Source of the DNA: Oenanthe sinensis
Taxonomy: Eukaryota; Streptophyta; Magnoliopsida; Apiales; Apiaceae
DNA length: 64,000 nucleotides
Assembly: GCA_028671895.1 (NCBI GenBank)
Contig: CM053795.1
Span: forward strand, 16,203,501 to 16,267,500
Direction: 5' to 3'
Shown here: positions 12,000 to 24,922 of the stretch, one piece after another
Layout: each line of letters begins with the position of its first letter
How positions within the stretch are numbered: position 1 is the stretch's first letter
Program-made: the position numbers and the translations under genes
Notes under the pieces: generated by a model
What the model was told of the DNA's origin: nothing
Databases searched by the model: none
Seen by the model: only the letters and a program-made list of their open reading frames with translations

Positions 12000-13420
12000 A
12001 GAAGTCAACCTGCTGAGTGGTGTCCTAGACCTAACACGTTTGAAATCTGTTTACTCAGTTGTTCCACTAGATTAATTAATTAATCACGCACGCAATATCT
12101 TTAATTCTTTATCATCCAACATAGATCTTGCCGGCAACTATTTGCGCCAAATGGACGGTCCTGATTTACAGATATGGAAGCTCAGGTCATCAACACGTGT
12201 CAAATTGCTACCACATGTGGAAGAACTGTAGCGGGATGGTAGTACTCCGATTCGATTTATAACTCAATTTATTGAAATAAAATCCGGAAATCGTAAAAAT
12301 CTCCCTCACCCTCTCCTTCAAAACTAATTCCAAAAATCTTGTATGACTGTGTATGAGAAATATATTCTTATATTTTAATCTTTCTGATCTATATTTTTAA
12401 AATTTTTAATTTCAAAATTTTCAGATATATTTTTATATCTTTTAGATATTTTTCATATTATTCAGATTAGTTTTCAAATCTTTCAAATATGATTTGTTGA
12501 ACAATTTGAGTATCTTATGCGATACGCTATGAGACATTGCCAATTTTATGACATTTTGACCATATATGATGGTTTTTATATGTCGTTAAATGACGATTTT
12601 GTGTCATATTTGATAATTTTTCTTCATATTTTGGGATTTATATATATAAGACATGTTTTAGTGACTTATTATTTTATTCTTTTTGTAATTTCAGATGTTT
12701 TTTATAACGTTTTGTGGATTTAGATCGGAAGACACTTGACAGACATATTTATTGGTTGGAGTACGATGAATATTCTCTTCTCAGATATTAAAACCTTATT
12801 GTCTAAATTTTCGGGAATATTTTCATGTCCTTTGGTTAGATGATAAATTTTTTGATTGAAAAAAACTCATTCAATGAATATTGTATTTTGATACAATTTA
12901 TTATATACAATAAAAAATCCAAAAATGGTCTGAAAGTTATGTGTTAAAATTTTATTTTTTCTATATTTATATTTATTCATTTTCATTTAATTTTAAGTGA
13001 TTTTAATTTAACTCAAAATTAATCTATATTGGGTCTCAAATAATCATAGAGGGGGGGTTGAATATGATGTTGGTAGATTTTTACTTTGGATTGCGGATTA
13101 AGTGTATGTGTTCTCGAGTTCTTGATATATAAAAATGGTAGGCAAATAAACACAAACGATTCGGGGAAATAACAATATATTATTAAATCTCTGAGGTGTT
13201 ACACTTCTAATCAAGAGATTAGCTACAATGGATTTATAATCAATTCATACAACTAATACATATGAGTATATATGATAGGTCTTTAATGGAGTTCCTCTAT
13301 GTGGTTGTGTTGAATTGAAGACGATGCACTTTGAAGCTTCTGTTGTAAATCCACATATATAGTGTAGTCTTTTAAAATCAATGGAATTGATTTTCTTCAC
13401 AATGGTAAGTGCCAAGTTGT
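12000..13420. other. AT-rich intergenic DNA, no gene seen
   Basis: No coding exon or RNA gene is supported. A short open frame near 12517-12723 is dominated by Phe/Ile/Tyr codons, as expected of random AT-rich DNA. The segment from about 13030 ('agagggggggttgaatatg') onward looks like the edge of a dispersed repeat that also includes the GCGCC-rich tract that follows. Confidence 0.4.
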
Positions 13421-13900
13421 GCCTAGTAGAATGTTTGCAGTGTATGAATTCAAGTGGCTGCCAAGAATCAAGTCACGTTGCGCCTTGTACACTACATTCC
13501 TTGTATTGGCGCCACATGTGCTTGTAAAGCCTTCAAATTGCACCTAGGTAATCTAAGTGGCGCCTAGAGCAATATAAGTTGCACCTAGGTAATCTAAGTA
13601 GCGCCTTGAGCAATATAAGTTGCGCCTAGTACTTTGTATACCTTGTGATGACGCCACATTCACTTAAACTTATTTCAAGTTGCGTCTGCATTAGTCAAGC
13701 CTTATAGTGGCGGCACATACACACTTATAATCTACCAATTGTTCTTTTGATTGTATGTTCCGCCAAGGCTTTGATTTATCCAAGTTGTGCCAAGATAAAA
13801 CTAAGTAGCCTTGACTTGTTGACCACAAGTTGCGCCTAGACTTGTTTTTCTTCAAGTAACCTTCAAATGGCGTCAAGGTTATACAAGTTGCGCCACATAC
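13420..13900. repeat. Degenerate minisatellite rich in GCGCC
   Basis: The motif GTTGCGCC / GTGGCGCC recurs about every 20-45 bp. The clearest part (about 13541-13630) is a 41-bp unit, TTGCACCTAGGTAATCTAAG plus TGGCGCCTAGAGCAATATAAG, repeated 2.3 times. It stands out from the flanking AT-rich DNA by its regularly placed GC-rich palindromes. No protein is supported in any frame. Confidence 0.75.
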
Positions 13901-14744
13901 ATCATTTCAAGATTGTAGGAACAACTTGTATCCAAATTGCTTTGTCTTAGACTTATTCTTGAATGCTTGAATACTTATCACTTTGTTTCTTCACTCTTTG
14001 GATTGATCAACTGATTTCTTCTAATTAAACAAGATAATTCTTTTTTGTTGATGTGTTGACGCTTAGTGCACTGATCTGGTTCACAAACGACTAACACTGA
14101 ATCAAATTGTCTTATATTCTTTGTATTTCTAGTAAATTAATTCTTAGTTATTCCATTGTTTCGATCCACTGAAACCCTTTGACATTTTACTTGAACCATT
14201 CCATTTTCTTGACACAGAAAATCTTATGATATTTTATTCATCATTGAGACTTGAACATATTAATGAACTTCTCTCGCTGATGCTTCTGAAGACTTCCAAC
14301 TTTAATTCTTTATAATGGCTCATGTATATATTCTGCTTGCATGTCCTTCTAGATCCCTGTGTTACATATTAATATTATTTATCTGTCTTACTTCTTGTGT
14401 TGAGATATCATTACTTCTATTACATATTACGTTACATTATGCTTTACAATCTATAAATATGAATCTGATCCCGAAGTTGAAACTGTCATCCCAATAGTAT
14501 AGTAAATAAAAATCCCATCCTTATATTCATAATTATATAATTATTATTTAATTCTAAATTCAATCTATTAAAGAATATCGAGTTACATATATTACTAGGT
14601 TTTTGAAAATAATTTATGATTGCTCCAAGAACTTATGTAATTATCATTTCAAAAAAGATTTTAATATTGCCAAATTTATAAAAAAACAAATTAAATTACT
14701 TGCAAAGAATAAAAACCACTACCAAGTTCAGTTCAGCTGAGAGG

Positions 14745-15230
14745 AGTTCTGGCACATTCTACGTCGAATAGATAAAGTGTGTTTGAACCCTTTATAAGGA
14801 CAAGTCAACAACTAATGTATATCAATTTGCTAGCTCTTTTGGGCTAGCCTGTGCTGGGTTGTTGGGCCCGGTATACATTCAGTTGTGGGCTTGAGTTGTT
14901 ACATATGGTATTTAGAGCCAACTCTCAAAATCTTGATTCGTCAAGTTGTCGGGGGTGGGGATACGAAGGCTGGTGGTATTATCCCACAATGGACAGAGGT
15001 CCGGAGGTGGGGACACGAAATTAGCCGGTATTATCCCACAATGGCTAGAGAGGTACGATATGAGTCTATGAGCTATCTGTTCGACCTGACGAGGACGTCA
15101 GAAATTTAAGTGATGGAGTTTGTAACACCACAGTCCCACATCGAGTAGATTGAGATAATTTGTTCAGTATATAAGTAAGGATACTACTACTAAGTGCATC
15201 AATAAATCATGATCTTTTGGGGGCATGTGA
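14745..15230 (+). mobile_element. TRIM-like retrotransposon relic
   Basis: A left LTR-like end finishes ...TTGAGTTGTTACA at about 14903 and is followed by TATGGTATTTAGAGCC, an imperfect match to the initiator-Met-tRNA primer-binding site TGGTATCAGAGCC. A purine-rich stretch (GATGGAG) then leads into TGTAACACCACAGTCCCACA at about 15120, which resembles an LTR start. The sequence after 15120 aligns loosely with 14745-14830 (cf. TATAAGTAAGGATAC and TATAAGGACAAGTC). It has no coding capacity, so it is a TRIM or an internally deleted LTR element. Exact ends are uncertain. Confidence 0.55.
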
Positions 15231-16709
15231 TGAGTTTGTGGATTACCCAAATTATTGCATTTAGAACAGTTTACTTTGACTTATTTTTGGATTTGGAAGT
15301 CGAGACTTGACCCGATTTTAAAAAAGACTCGAGATTTGACCCGGGTTGTCACAAGTTCAATTATCAAAAAGTGTAATTTTAGTAAAGAATATTCTCTTAT
15401 ATTTATATATGAGAAAAAATGCCCTAAGGTTGACCTCATGAAAATTACCTCCATTACATCATGGATGACCTATTGCAAGACTTCTATAATGTTGCATAAT
15501 ATTCAAATAATGTCACAGTAGAGCAAAAATCCACTATTGTAACATTTTTTTGGTGTTGCATATTTGGCTGTTGCAATTGGTGCCTATTGCAACACTTTTT
15601 TCATCAATAGCAACACTTAATCTATGTTGATGTTGGACTCTACTGTTACACTTTTACAAACAACTACAACACCATAATATTGCAATAGACTAAAACCGAC
15701 ATTTAAAATGTTGTATTGCAACTCCACTATTACAACAGTATTTATATGCAGCTGCAACACTTTTTGTATACAGCTGCAACACTGTCAATACAACATGCAA
15801 AACAACCTATGTATTCTGAAAATAGCTTCTACTAAAACTAAAAACAAGCTACAAATTCAAAAACTAAAATCAAATCAAATTTGATACAAAAAACCAGTCC
15901 AATAACTTCATTATAAAATATCCAATCCAACAAAATAACGTTATCTCCGAAACAAGTTAACCCATAATTATAGTCCAACATACTACAAGTCAACTAGTTA
16001 TACAAGACCAAAATATAAAAAGACAATCATAGACCTAAAATATAAAATATAAATAACTACTAGTTTGTCGTCATCTTTTTGCGAAAACTCTAATTTTACT
16101 TTTAAAAGGATTGAACCATTGAATTTTCGGGTTCAACTTATGTAGATGCTCTCACTGAATCACTTCTTTTACTTTTTGTTCCTACAACGAGCTTTCCTTT
16201 GAAACCATCAAGTTGACTACCTCTTTACATTTTCGAACCTGAAAAGATGTTAAACATGAAAATATGAGTTAAGTTCACTATAAAATACCATATTAATGTA
16301 GGTTTGAATCAAAACATGAGTTCACGTAAACATACATGATATTTACTCGGAAACAATCAATAACTTGAGACTTAAGTTGACATTCAATAACTATATCCTA
16401 GACTCCAACTCTCCAAGCATACATGGTCGCCACCCGATAACAATCAAGTAGAAGACATGATATGCTAATATATACGTATGCATTACACTACTACATACCA
16501 TTCCGAAAGAAAGATTTTTTAGCAGATCTCTTCTCCGATAGATATGCAACAAACTTAACATTATTAAGTTCAACCACACCCGTCCTTGCAAACCCTTCAA
16601 CTAGTTAACTTTGAAATAATAGGAATATTAAAAAACATACTTGGAATCTATATCCACCAGATTAAATTTAAAAACAAAAAAAATAGTTATGCAAATATAT
16701 ATATATATA

Positions 16710-17381
16710 GGCAAGTTATCAAATAGAAAATAATTTAGAATAGAAAATAGAAAATAAGATCTACACCACATATTCAATCTAATCTAATGGCAAAGAGGGA
16801 CATCCACACACAAATCAAATACACCCTCATACACCCAATCCCACATAATCCCTCCGTTTTTAATTTGATTTTTCCCGTTAATTAGTGAACTTTTTTTCAA
16901 ATCTAACTTCACCACATTTTTCTCCATCTCCCAACAATCAGTTTGCATACCATATGTGATATATTCCGGTCACTTTTATTTTTCCGGCGATTTCCATTAT
17001 TTTTTGTGAACCCAGGATATATAATTTAGTGATTTCTGTAATACAAATTAGTGATTTCTATAATACAAATTAGTGGTTGCTGTAATATAATTTAGTGATT
17101 GAAGTTTGAATCTGATAAGTGATGAATTTATTTTAATTATAAATTATATTCGCCAAAATATAACACATATGGTATGGAAACTGATCGTTGGGAGATGAAA
17201 AAAAATGTGGTGAAGTTAGATTTGGAAAAAACTTTGCCAATTGACGGGAAAAATCAAATTAAAAACGGAGGAGAATAGATGGGATTGTGTGTGTGAGGGT
17301 GTATATAATTTGGGTGTGGGTGCGGCAGGTATAATGATAATGTTTTTTATTTCTCATTTAAGTTATTTTCTATTTGAGTAG

Positions 17382-17384
<3 letters not shown>
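16710..17384. mobile_element. Long-TIR MITE nested in the CACTA-like element
   Basis: The ends are inverted: GGCAAGTTATCAAATAGAAA on the left and, reading inward from the right, CCTACTCAAATAGAAAATAA. Inner arms also pair over more than 100 bp, for example CCGTTTTTAATTTGATTTTT near 16856 and its inverse near 17245, and CATACCATATGTG with CACATATGGTATG. It is flanked on both sides by (TA)n, and no target duplication can be read from that. It is non-coding. Confidence 0.7.
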
Positions 17385-17426
<42 letters not shown>

Positions 17427-17430
<4 letters not shown>

Positions 17431-17605
17431 AAAAAGTCACCAACTCGATGTAATCTAATAACTTACAAAGTCCACCATAGTATGTGCAAACAATCAATAT
17501 GATAATGTTCCATATTATTTAAAAAAGTCACCAAACTCGATGTAATCTAATAACTTACAAAGTCCACCATAGTATGTGCAAACAATCAATATGATAATGT
17601 CTGAC
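17427..17605. repeat. 91-bp tandem duplication
   Basis: Two nearly identical direct copies (AAAAAGTCACCAACTCGATG... and AAAAAGTCACCAAACTCGATG...), 91 bp apart, follow a long (TA)n run at about 17386-17426. The high identity implies a recent local duplication. Confidence 0.9.
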
Positions 17606-18479
17606 AAAACCTGAACGTCAAAGACTACATATAAGAAGTATGACAAAAACCTGGTACTTAACGTCCATTTTTCACTTTTTTGGTTGCATCCTCTCGCGTT
17701 GCTTTTGTTTAAGCTTCTCGGTGTCCTCCTTTTCAATGGAGACCTACACAGCCAAAGCATGTAAGGACTAAGCGACAAGATTACTAAGATGAGGTAGAGC
17801 GAAAATAAAAGTATACGTCCGTACTTTGTATCAATTAAACTTTTGACAATAGTAGTGAAACATGGCGATTGGCGAGCCTTATAATCCAAAGTAACAAGTT
17901 TAATTAGTTTCCATTGGGAGAGATATGGGGACTTCTATTTTCCATCCAAAACTTCTACAACATCTCTTGTACTCGAAACATGCAGCAGCAGCATTCTTAA
18001 TGACATAAACAATCAGAATAAGCAATCTAGCATGCCAGAAATTAATATATAGACTAAAAATAAAATAAATATATTTTTAACATCCATACGCTTAGATCAT
18101 CCAAAAAATATATTAAAAAAACTAAAATGCTAATTTAAGATGATACTAATTTTAAGTAATGGTGCCTTGACTATAAAAGAATACGTCAAACAAGTTTCAA
18201 TTTATTTAATTATTTTCTCACCTTACTAAATAAATAACTTTTAGTTTAAATTTTTATTAATATGTTTGCAACACTTTTATATAATGTTGCAGTTTACATG
18301 TCAACTACTGTAACATAAATGAAAAAGTGTTGTAATAAACTAATATTTACATTTTATTGCAACATTTATTTTATGGTGTTGCAGTACATCAAACTTTTTA
18401 CTCAATTACAATATTTTTCTTGCAACATCATAAATTAGTATGTCATTAGTCATCTATGGTATGTTTTCTAGTATAAAAG

Positions 18480-20654
18480 GTTAGTGACATTTTTATAAAT
18501 ATATAAAATTTCTTATAATTACAGTCAAGCCCCCGATTGTATTTATATAGAAAATCCTTTTAAATTTAGATATTCTCTTTGTATATTTAATTCATTGTGA
18601 CTCTCATGTTGATTCAATCAGTTGTTATTTTTTCATTCCTTCATTTACCAAAAATTAATTTTCATTAAAAATAAAAAAAAAACTCTTTTCAGATAATTAT
18701 TCTTCTATAAGAAGTAAAATTTAGCGGATTTGTCCTCTCGCTCCTTTACTGCTTTTGGGTGAAAGTTTAGAAATCATAATAACACATTAATACTATACTA
18801 ACATATAAGTTCAAATTAATTATCTTGTTTGAATTTTTGTCTTCAGATTGATTAAATTTTGATCGTGAATTATAAATTATTTTTTTATAATTTTAAAAAA
18901 CTGAAAATTATACTTTAAAATAAATTATATATACTTTTAAATAATATATATTTTATAATTTTTTTTAATTATATAACAAATATAATTTTTGGTCAAAATT
19001 TAATCAATTTAATTAAAAAATCAAACAAGAAATATAATTATTTTTTTAATAAAAAATTATTTTTTATTATTTTATTTATAAAATGAAAATTTAAAAATAA
19101 TTAATGAATTTATATACTTGAAAATGCATGCAAAAGTCAAACAAATAATCTAGAACAAAAAGAATAATAAATTAATATATACAAATTTATTTTTGGAAAT
19201 TATTGATAAGTCAAATACTCATGCATATGAAATATGAATTAGAACAAATAATTACGATCACAACTTAAACATTTCATATCTTTAGACTTTAGATAAAGAC
19301 TGAGTTGACATTGAGTCATTCATGATCAAGCTTTTGGGGTTGTCTATATATGGCAAGTTCAACGCTCTTATGTTACAGCCTACCGTCCTACAAAAACAAT
19401 TTACAAGTTGAGTCGTGTTTGGATGATAAAATAGGACAAGATAAGATAGGAAGCTGGTTGTAACATCAATCAAATTAACAAAAAAATCTATGATGGCGAG
19501 TTGTTCAATCTAATTGTACGCGTGTCGGGTTGGGCAGATCGGAAACGATTGAGTAATATAATTTATTTAATTCAAGTTTATAAAATTTTAACGTTTTCTA
19601 AAAAATATATATTTTAAAACTCAGTCTTATTGATTTTAGTAAGGATTTTAATAAATTATTTTATAACCCGGTCTTATTAATTTTAGTAAGGGTTTCAATG
19701 GATTGGATCGGTTCGGATTGATCAGATTAAATATAAAATAAAAAAATGAAAATGAAAATAAATACTAAATCATAATAATCAAAATGCTACAATTCAGTAG
19801 TTTACATTTTGTAATCAAAATGCTACAATTCAGTAGTTCAGACTCGTTAGTATAGATGTAAAGTTGATGTAAATTATAGTATAGAAGCTTCATCCCAAAA
19901 CTGCTTTTATAGTCTAGATATAATGGAAGCATATAAGTTCAATAAATTGCAGACAATAGCCAAACAGAAGGAAGAAGAATGAGATTAAAGGTCTTTTTGA
20001 TGATAATATGATGCGGAGAAATAGTAAGGAGGACTTAAAGTATCACGTGTAAGTATTTCAAGGATTTGTTCAAGGCAGACTACATCAATCTAGAAGAACT
20101 GAATACATTCAGTGAGTGTTCCTAATAAAATGACTTGGTATGCGAATGAGAAGCTGAAGGAACTGTTCAAAAAAGAGGATGTTGCAAGAGCGTTGAGTAA
20201 GATTCTGTAGGAAAAATAGATTTGATGGCTACAAAATATTGAAATCAACAAAATCGATGAACAAGAAATCGTTGAGCCGTGGCAAGAAATCCACTGCCTT
20301 GAAAACGATATGCGGCGCGACCGAAGTGCTAAATCGTATCGCCAATCCGTTCCCTAAGATTTACTCAACACTCTCACACAAGTGCACTCTTGGGTGACAG
20401 TTTGGAACCTATACAAACTTGTGCCCAAAAAACAAAATCAAAAGAAAGAAAAGCTTATATCTTTATTCAATGGTGTCTCTCCTCAATATATATATAATAT
20501 ATCTGCATATATAGCTCTCAAGGAGGAAGATGAAGTAATCTCAATTGTAACTTCTCACACATAAAGTCACATTATGAATAACTAACATAAATAATTAAAA
20601 TTAAAATTAAATCTCTAACATATGTAACTTCCAATGTGTGTGTGTGTATATATA

Positions 20655-20690
<36 letters not shown>

Positions 20691-21050
20691 TATAATATAT
20701 AATATTATAAAACCAATAAATATATAATATAAATTACTCATTTAAGTGGGGAATAATATATATCTACCAATATAAAATATTGGTCACATTATATTTGAAA
20801 TATCATTATACCAACAATCCCCCACTTGTAATAATTAAAAGTGACTTATAGGTAATATTCTAATAACTACAAAAAAAAAAATACTATTAAAGTTATTTTT
20901 TGTAATTTTTCTTCATTAAAATAAATATTCTCTCCTTTACAGATAATTTCTAGCATTTTATTATTATTTTTCTTAATATTTATACATTCTAAGTTATATT
21001 TTATTAATACATCTATTCAAATTGATTATAATTTATAAATTGATAGTGTT
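18480..21050. other. AT-rich intergenic DNA with short tandem duplications and a repeat-like GC patch
   Basis: No gene is supported. The stretch 19777-19838 holds a 36-bp tandem duplication (AATCAAAATGCTACAATTCA, twice). At 19620-19695 the phrase TCTTATT-GATTTTAGTAAGG recurs once. The patch 20230-20420 is less AT-rich than its surroundings, and 20810 onward reads ACAATCCCCCACTTG; both resemble dispersed retroelement fragments, but I cannot classify them. A compound (TG)n(TA)n(TATG)n microsatellite lies at about 20637-20690. Confidence 0.45.
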
Positions 21051-21057
21051 TGTAGAA

Positions 21058-22860
21058 ATCTATACTATATTATTAAAGCCGAAACATTAAAAGTTTTGGT
21101 CGTCGGTATGGTACTGGGTGAACCATAGAAAAGATCTTGACCGTCCAATTTTAAGTGAACCAAATAAACAATCTTAACCGTTGAATTTTAATAAAATATA
21201 ATTTTAAAAGAATATAATCATACATACAATTCTAACACCAATAGTCCTCCTTTTATGCAAACAACTCATAAACATTATAATTCTAAAAAATATAAACATT
21301 ACTTTTATGTAAGAATATAATTCTGTTGATATGATAATATTATATTATATTTAAATTATATTCTATATTTTTTATTTTACGAATCTCACTTATCCTATAA
21401 TTTTTATTTAATATATCATTAAAGTTTTTCTTATAATTTTAATTTAATATATCATTAAAATTTATGATAACATTGAAAGTTTGGTAGTCGGTCGATATTT
21501 GGGCCGGATAATTGATTAATTATAACCGAAAGATTAAAAGTTTTGATCGTCGGTATGGTACTGAGTGAACCATAGAAAAGATCTTGACCGTCCAATTTTA
21601 TGTAAACCATAGAAACAATCTTAACTATTGAATTTTAACAAAATATAATTTTAAAAGAATATAACCATACATACAACTCTAATCTCTGATCCTCCTTTTA
21701 TACACGATAATAAGATAGGATAATATTATATTATATTTAAATTATATTCTATAAACTTTTTTTAAGAATCATACTTATCCTATAATTTTTATTTAATATA
21801 TCATTAAAGTTTATGATAAATAATATGCATTTTTTTAGTTTCCATTTATTTCTTTATTTTAATCGCATAACACAAATTATTTATCAAAACACAAATTCTA
21901 CTCAAATTAGAAAATTCTTGCTCAAACTAGAACAACCAGTTCCTATCAATACCCCAATGTTCAAATTAGAAAATCGACATCAACACTCTATATACAACTC
22001 TAACCCCCGGTAGTCCCCCTTTTATACAACTCATCACGTATAGAATAATATTATATTATATTTAAATTATATTATATGAATATTAAATTTTATAATTATT
22101 ATAATAATCATATTATTTTATTAACATTAATTAAATTTTATCACTATGCTATATCTATATTATCTATAATTTTATATTATATTATTTTAAACAAACTTCT
22201 CTTTTAATTAGAATATATAGTTGTACTTACAATCTACTAACATGTTTCAATTTTCCTCATCGCTCAAACACTTTAATTTATTTAAAACTACAATTTTATA
22301 ATTAAACTTTTTGAATATTAAAATTATATTATATTTTACCTACATTAAAATATACTATTTTATTTAAATTTTAATTAAAATATTTCTAATATGTTTGTAA
22401 CTCTTTTTATTAATAAAAATTTCCTAATTAAATTTAAAGAAAAATAAAAAGTTTGGTCAATTAGTCATCTGTTCGGTAAGTTCTCTTTTTATATAACTCT
22501 TTTTATTATCGTAAGTTTTCTTTTTATACGATTTTTTATGTAATTATGATATAATTATAATTTAATTTTAAAACGTATATATTTTACATGTAACTCTATC
22601 ATCGGTGAATTATTTTTTGTATAATAATCTAATAACATATCTCAATTCACTTCTACTTGAAATTACAACTTATTAATTAAATCTCATGAATATTAGAATA
22701 TTATTATTATTTTATCTATAAATAATTTTTATTATATATTATATTATTATAGCCGATATAATAAAAAAAATTAAATTATATATTTAAATCATATAAAATA
22801 ATTAATATATAATTTATTAATTTTATCCTAAGTTAGTATTTTTTAAGATAAGCCCGGGCA
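21058..22860. mobile_element. Helitron-like repeats (tentative)
   Basis: A block starting TCTATACTATATTATTAAAG at 21058 resembles plant Helitron 5' termini. It continues with a phrase around GTCGTCGGTATGGTACTG-GTGAACCATAGAAAAGATCTTGACCG that recurs about 470 bp later (from about 21527). A related start (ACTATATTATTAAA ... TTTGGTCAGTCGGTCG) occurs at about 11020. I could not identify a CTRR end preceded by a hairpin, and no helicase is encoded, so this is a weak assignment. Confidence 0.35.
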
Positions 22861-22869
22861 AAAGTTTGT

Positions 22870-24922
22870 TCCCACTTTTACATGCCAGACGAAAAGAGAA
22901 ACTAGAAAGACCGAAAAAAACGAACGAAGAAAATTGCGATGGTCTGTTACGATAAAAATAGAATCTGGTTTGCATGGTCTATTTTTCATGTTATTGAGTA
23001 ATGCTGCGTACCTAAAATTATTCCAATTTTTTTTAAAATAATGACACGTGACTTGTTTTAACTGGTAAACGCATATTTCTATTTTATATCATTCTCCTTT
23101 CATATTACAAGTTGTAACAAACAACTATTAAATTTAATGAGTAATATCTATAAGGGCAATAAAAGTGTGTTAGTTTAGTTATATACATGACACATCAAAA
23201 ACAAATTTGGATATGGGAGTAAACTAAATATTCCTCCTATTTAATTAATATGTTAATTTTATTAAATATCTGATTTATATTTTATTTGAATTGAAAAAAT
23301 TGTTGGGATTTACTTGGTTGCGGTAGGTCTGTGATTGTTTTTTGGGTAGGTTAACTACTTAACATTATCCATTTGTTTTCACGATCACCATATCTCGAAT
23401 GTTACCTTCTAGTTAAAATAATGGTTGGTAGGGGTTTTTTTTTCCCGAAATGATTGGTAGGTTTATTTATGTAATATTAATATATTATTTTCGAGCTTTC
23501 TTCCCTTCATTAAATTTTTATGTAACCATTTTCTCCTCTTCTATATTTAGTTAATATATATGAATTTTACATAATTTTCAAAATCCATCATATCCAGTTT
23601 GACAGATCGAGTTTTTATGTATATCTACTAATTATAACGAATCCCATTCTCTTTAACGAAGAAATAATAATAAAGTATTATTTTTAAAAATATAACTAAT
23701 CATTTTATATAATCTCATTAGAAAATAAATTTTACTTTATCTTACTAGAATTATAATTATATAAATATATTCATGTACAATAAATTATCAAATTTTTAAT
23801 TTAATATTCTAATATATGATTATATTTTTACGATCAATTAGTGTTAATATTATTAAAATTTATTTCTTATTGAAAACAATATTATTTAAAACAGGAATAT
23901 TTTTAAATTATAACCAATCATTATAATCATTATATAATATTATACGGAGTATTAACTAATTATTTTATATAAAATAATATTAAAATATTATTTTTAAATG
24001 TAATTAATTATTATAACTAACATCATTGAAGTATAAACCTTTACAAATTCAATAAATTTTAATTAATCATCATTTTAGCTAATTATTTTAAACTAATTAA
24101 TATAAGAACTAACAAACTGGAGAACTAATATTGTAATTTTTTAAAATATTATATTAAATAAAGAGAAAACAATTAATATAAAAAATAATAATTTCAAAAT
24201 CGACTAAAGGACACGTCTAGGTACTGGACAGATTGAGCAAATAACACTGCATTGTTCCCTCCTACTCCATGTGTTCCAAATTACTTGTCCACCTTTGACT
24301 TTCCTGCTATTTAATATGTATCTTCTCAAGAAAATTTAATTTTTGTAATTTGTTTTCATTTCCTGCACATTATTAATATATTAATTTAATTTATATATAA
24401 AGTACAATTATAGTATATTACTACACCGCGACTTCATTATAATCGTGGAAGAAAAGAAAACAGGAGCATGGAGACATTAGTGGTGGGGGAGTGGGGTGGA
24501 AGTTTGGAATGACGATGAACCAAATATATGGTAATGCATGTAAAGTACCTCCAACTATTCAATATAAAGATAAATGACCAAATGCAGCACAACGAAACAC
24601 TACTATCAGGTTCAATATGACTATATGAGTGGCACAAAAAGCTTTTAACAATTTAAATTTATCATTCCTGTCAAGGAAAAAACACAGAGAGGTGGATTTA
24701 AGAAAACAAAAATCACCGACTTAATTCTAAATACTCCATCTCAGATTCACAGCCAGTGTTAAACTATGTTACACAAATTCATTCACAGGTCACACTTGCA
24801 TTGGGCATTGTGTTATTGTATTCCGTTGGAAGATCCGTCTTTTAGCAAAAGGCTGTCTTGCTTCTCCATCCCTGCTTTGTCATCAGACCTGAATGAAACA
24901 AGCAGGATCATTAGGCTCAGTT
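22870..24922. other. AT-rich intergenic DNA and 3' region of the PRR7-like gene
   Basis: No gene is supported from 22870 to about 24230. A CTCCTACTCCATGTGTTCCA-type stretch near 24258 is a probable single MITE end. The stretch nearest 24922 should be 3' UTR of the PRR7-like gene. No polyadenylation site could be assigned with confidence. Confidence 0.4.

Larger units (their letters stand above)
15408..18472. mobile_element. CACTA-like non-autonomous transposon (putative)
   Basis: Both ends carry clusters of a subterminal TTGCAACACTTTT-type motif in mixed orientations: about 15470-15790 on the left and about 18260-18430 on the right. Dense subterminal repeats are a hallmark of En/Spm (CACTA) elements. 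The right end reads inward as ACTAGAAAACATACCATAGA, close to the plant CACTAGAAAA terminus; the left end (TATGAGAAAAAATGCCCTAA) is a degenerate counterpart. The interior has no transposase frame and contains a nested element at 16710-17384. The target duplication could not be fixed. Confidence 0.5.

Noticed and set aside
19000..24200. Regular direct-repeat array such as CRISPR
   Set aside because: Repeats here are AT-rich, irregular and transposon-like; no constant spacer length, and the genome is eukaryotic.
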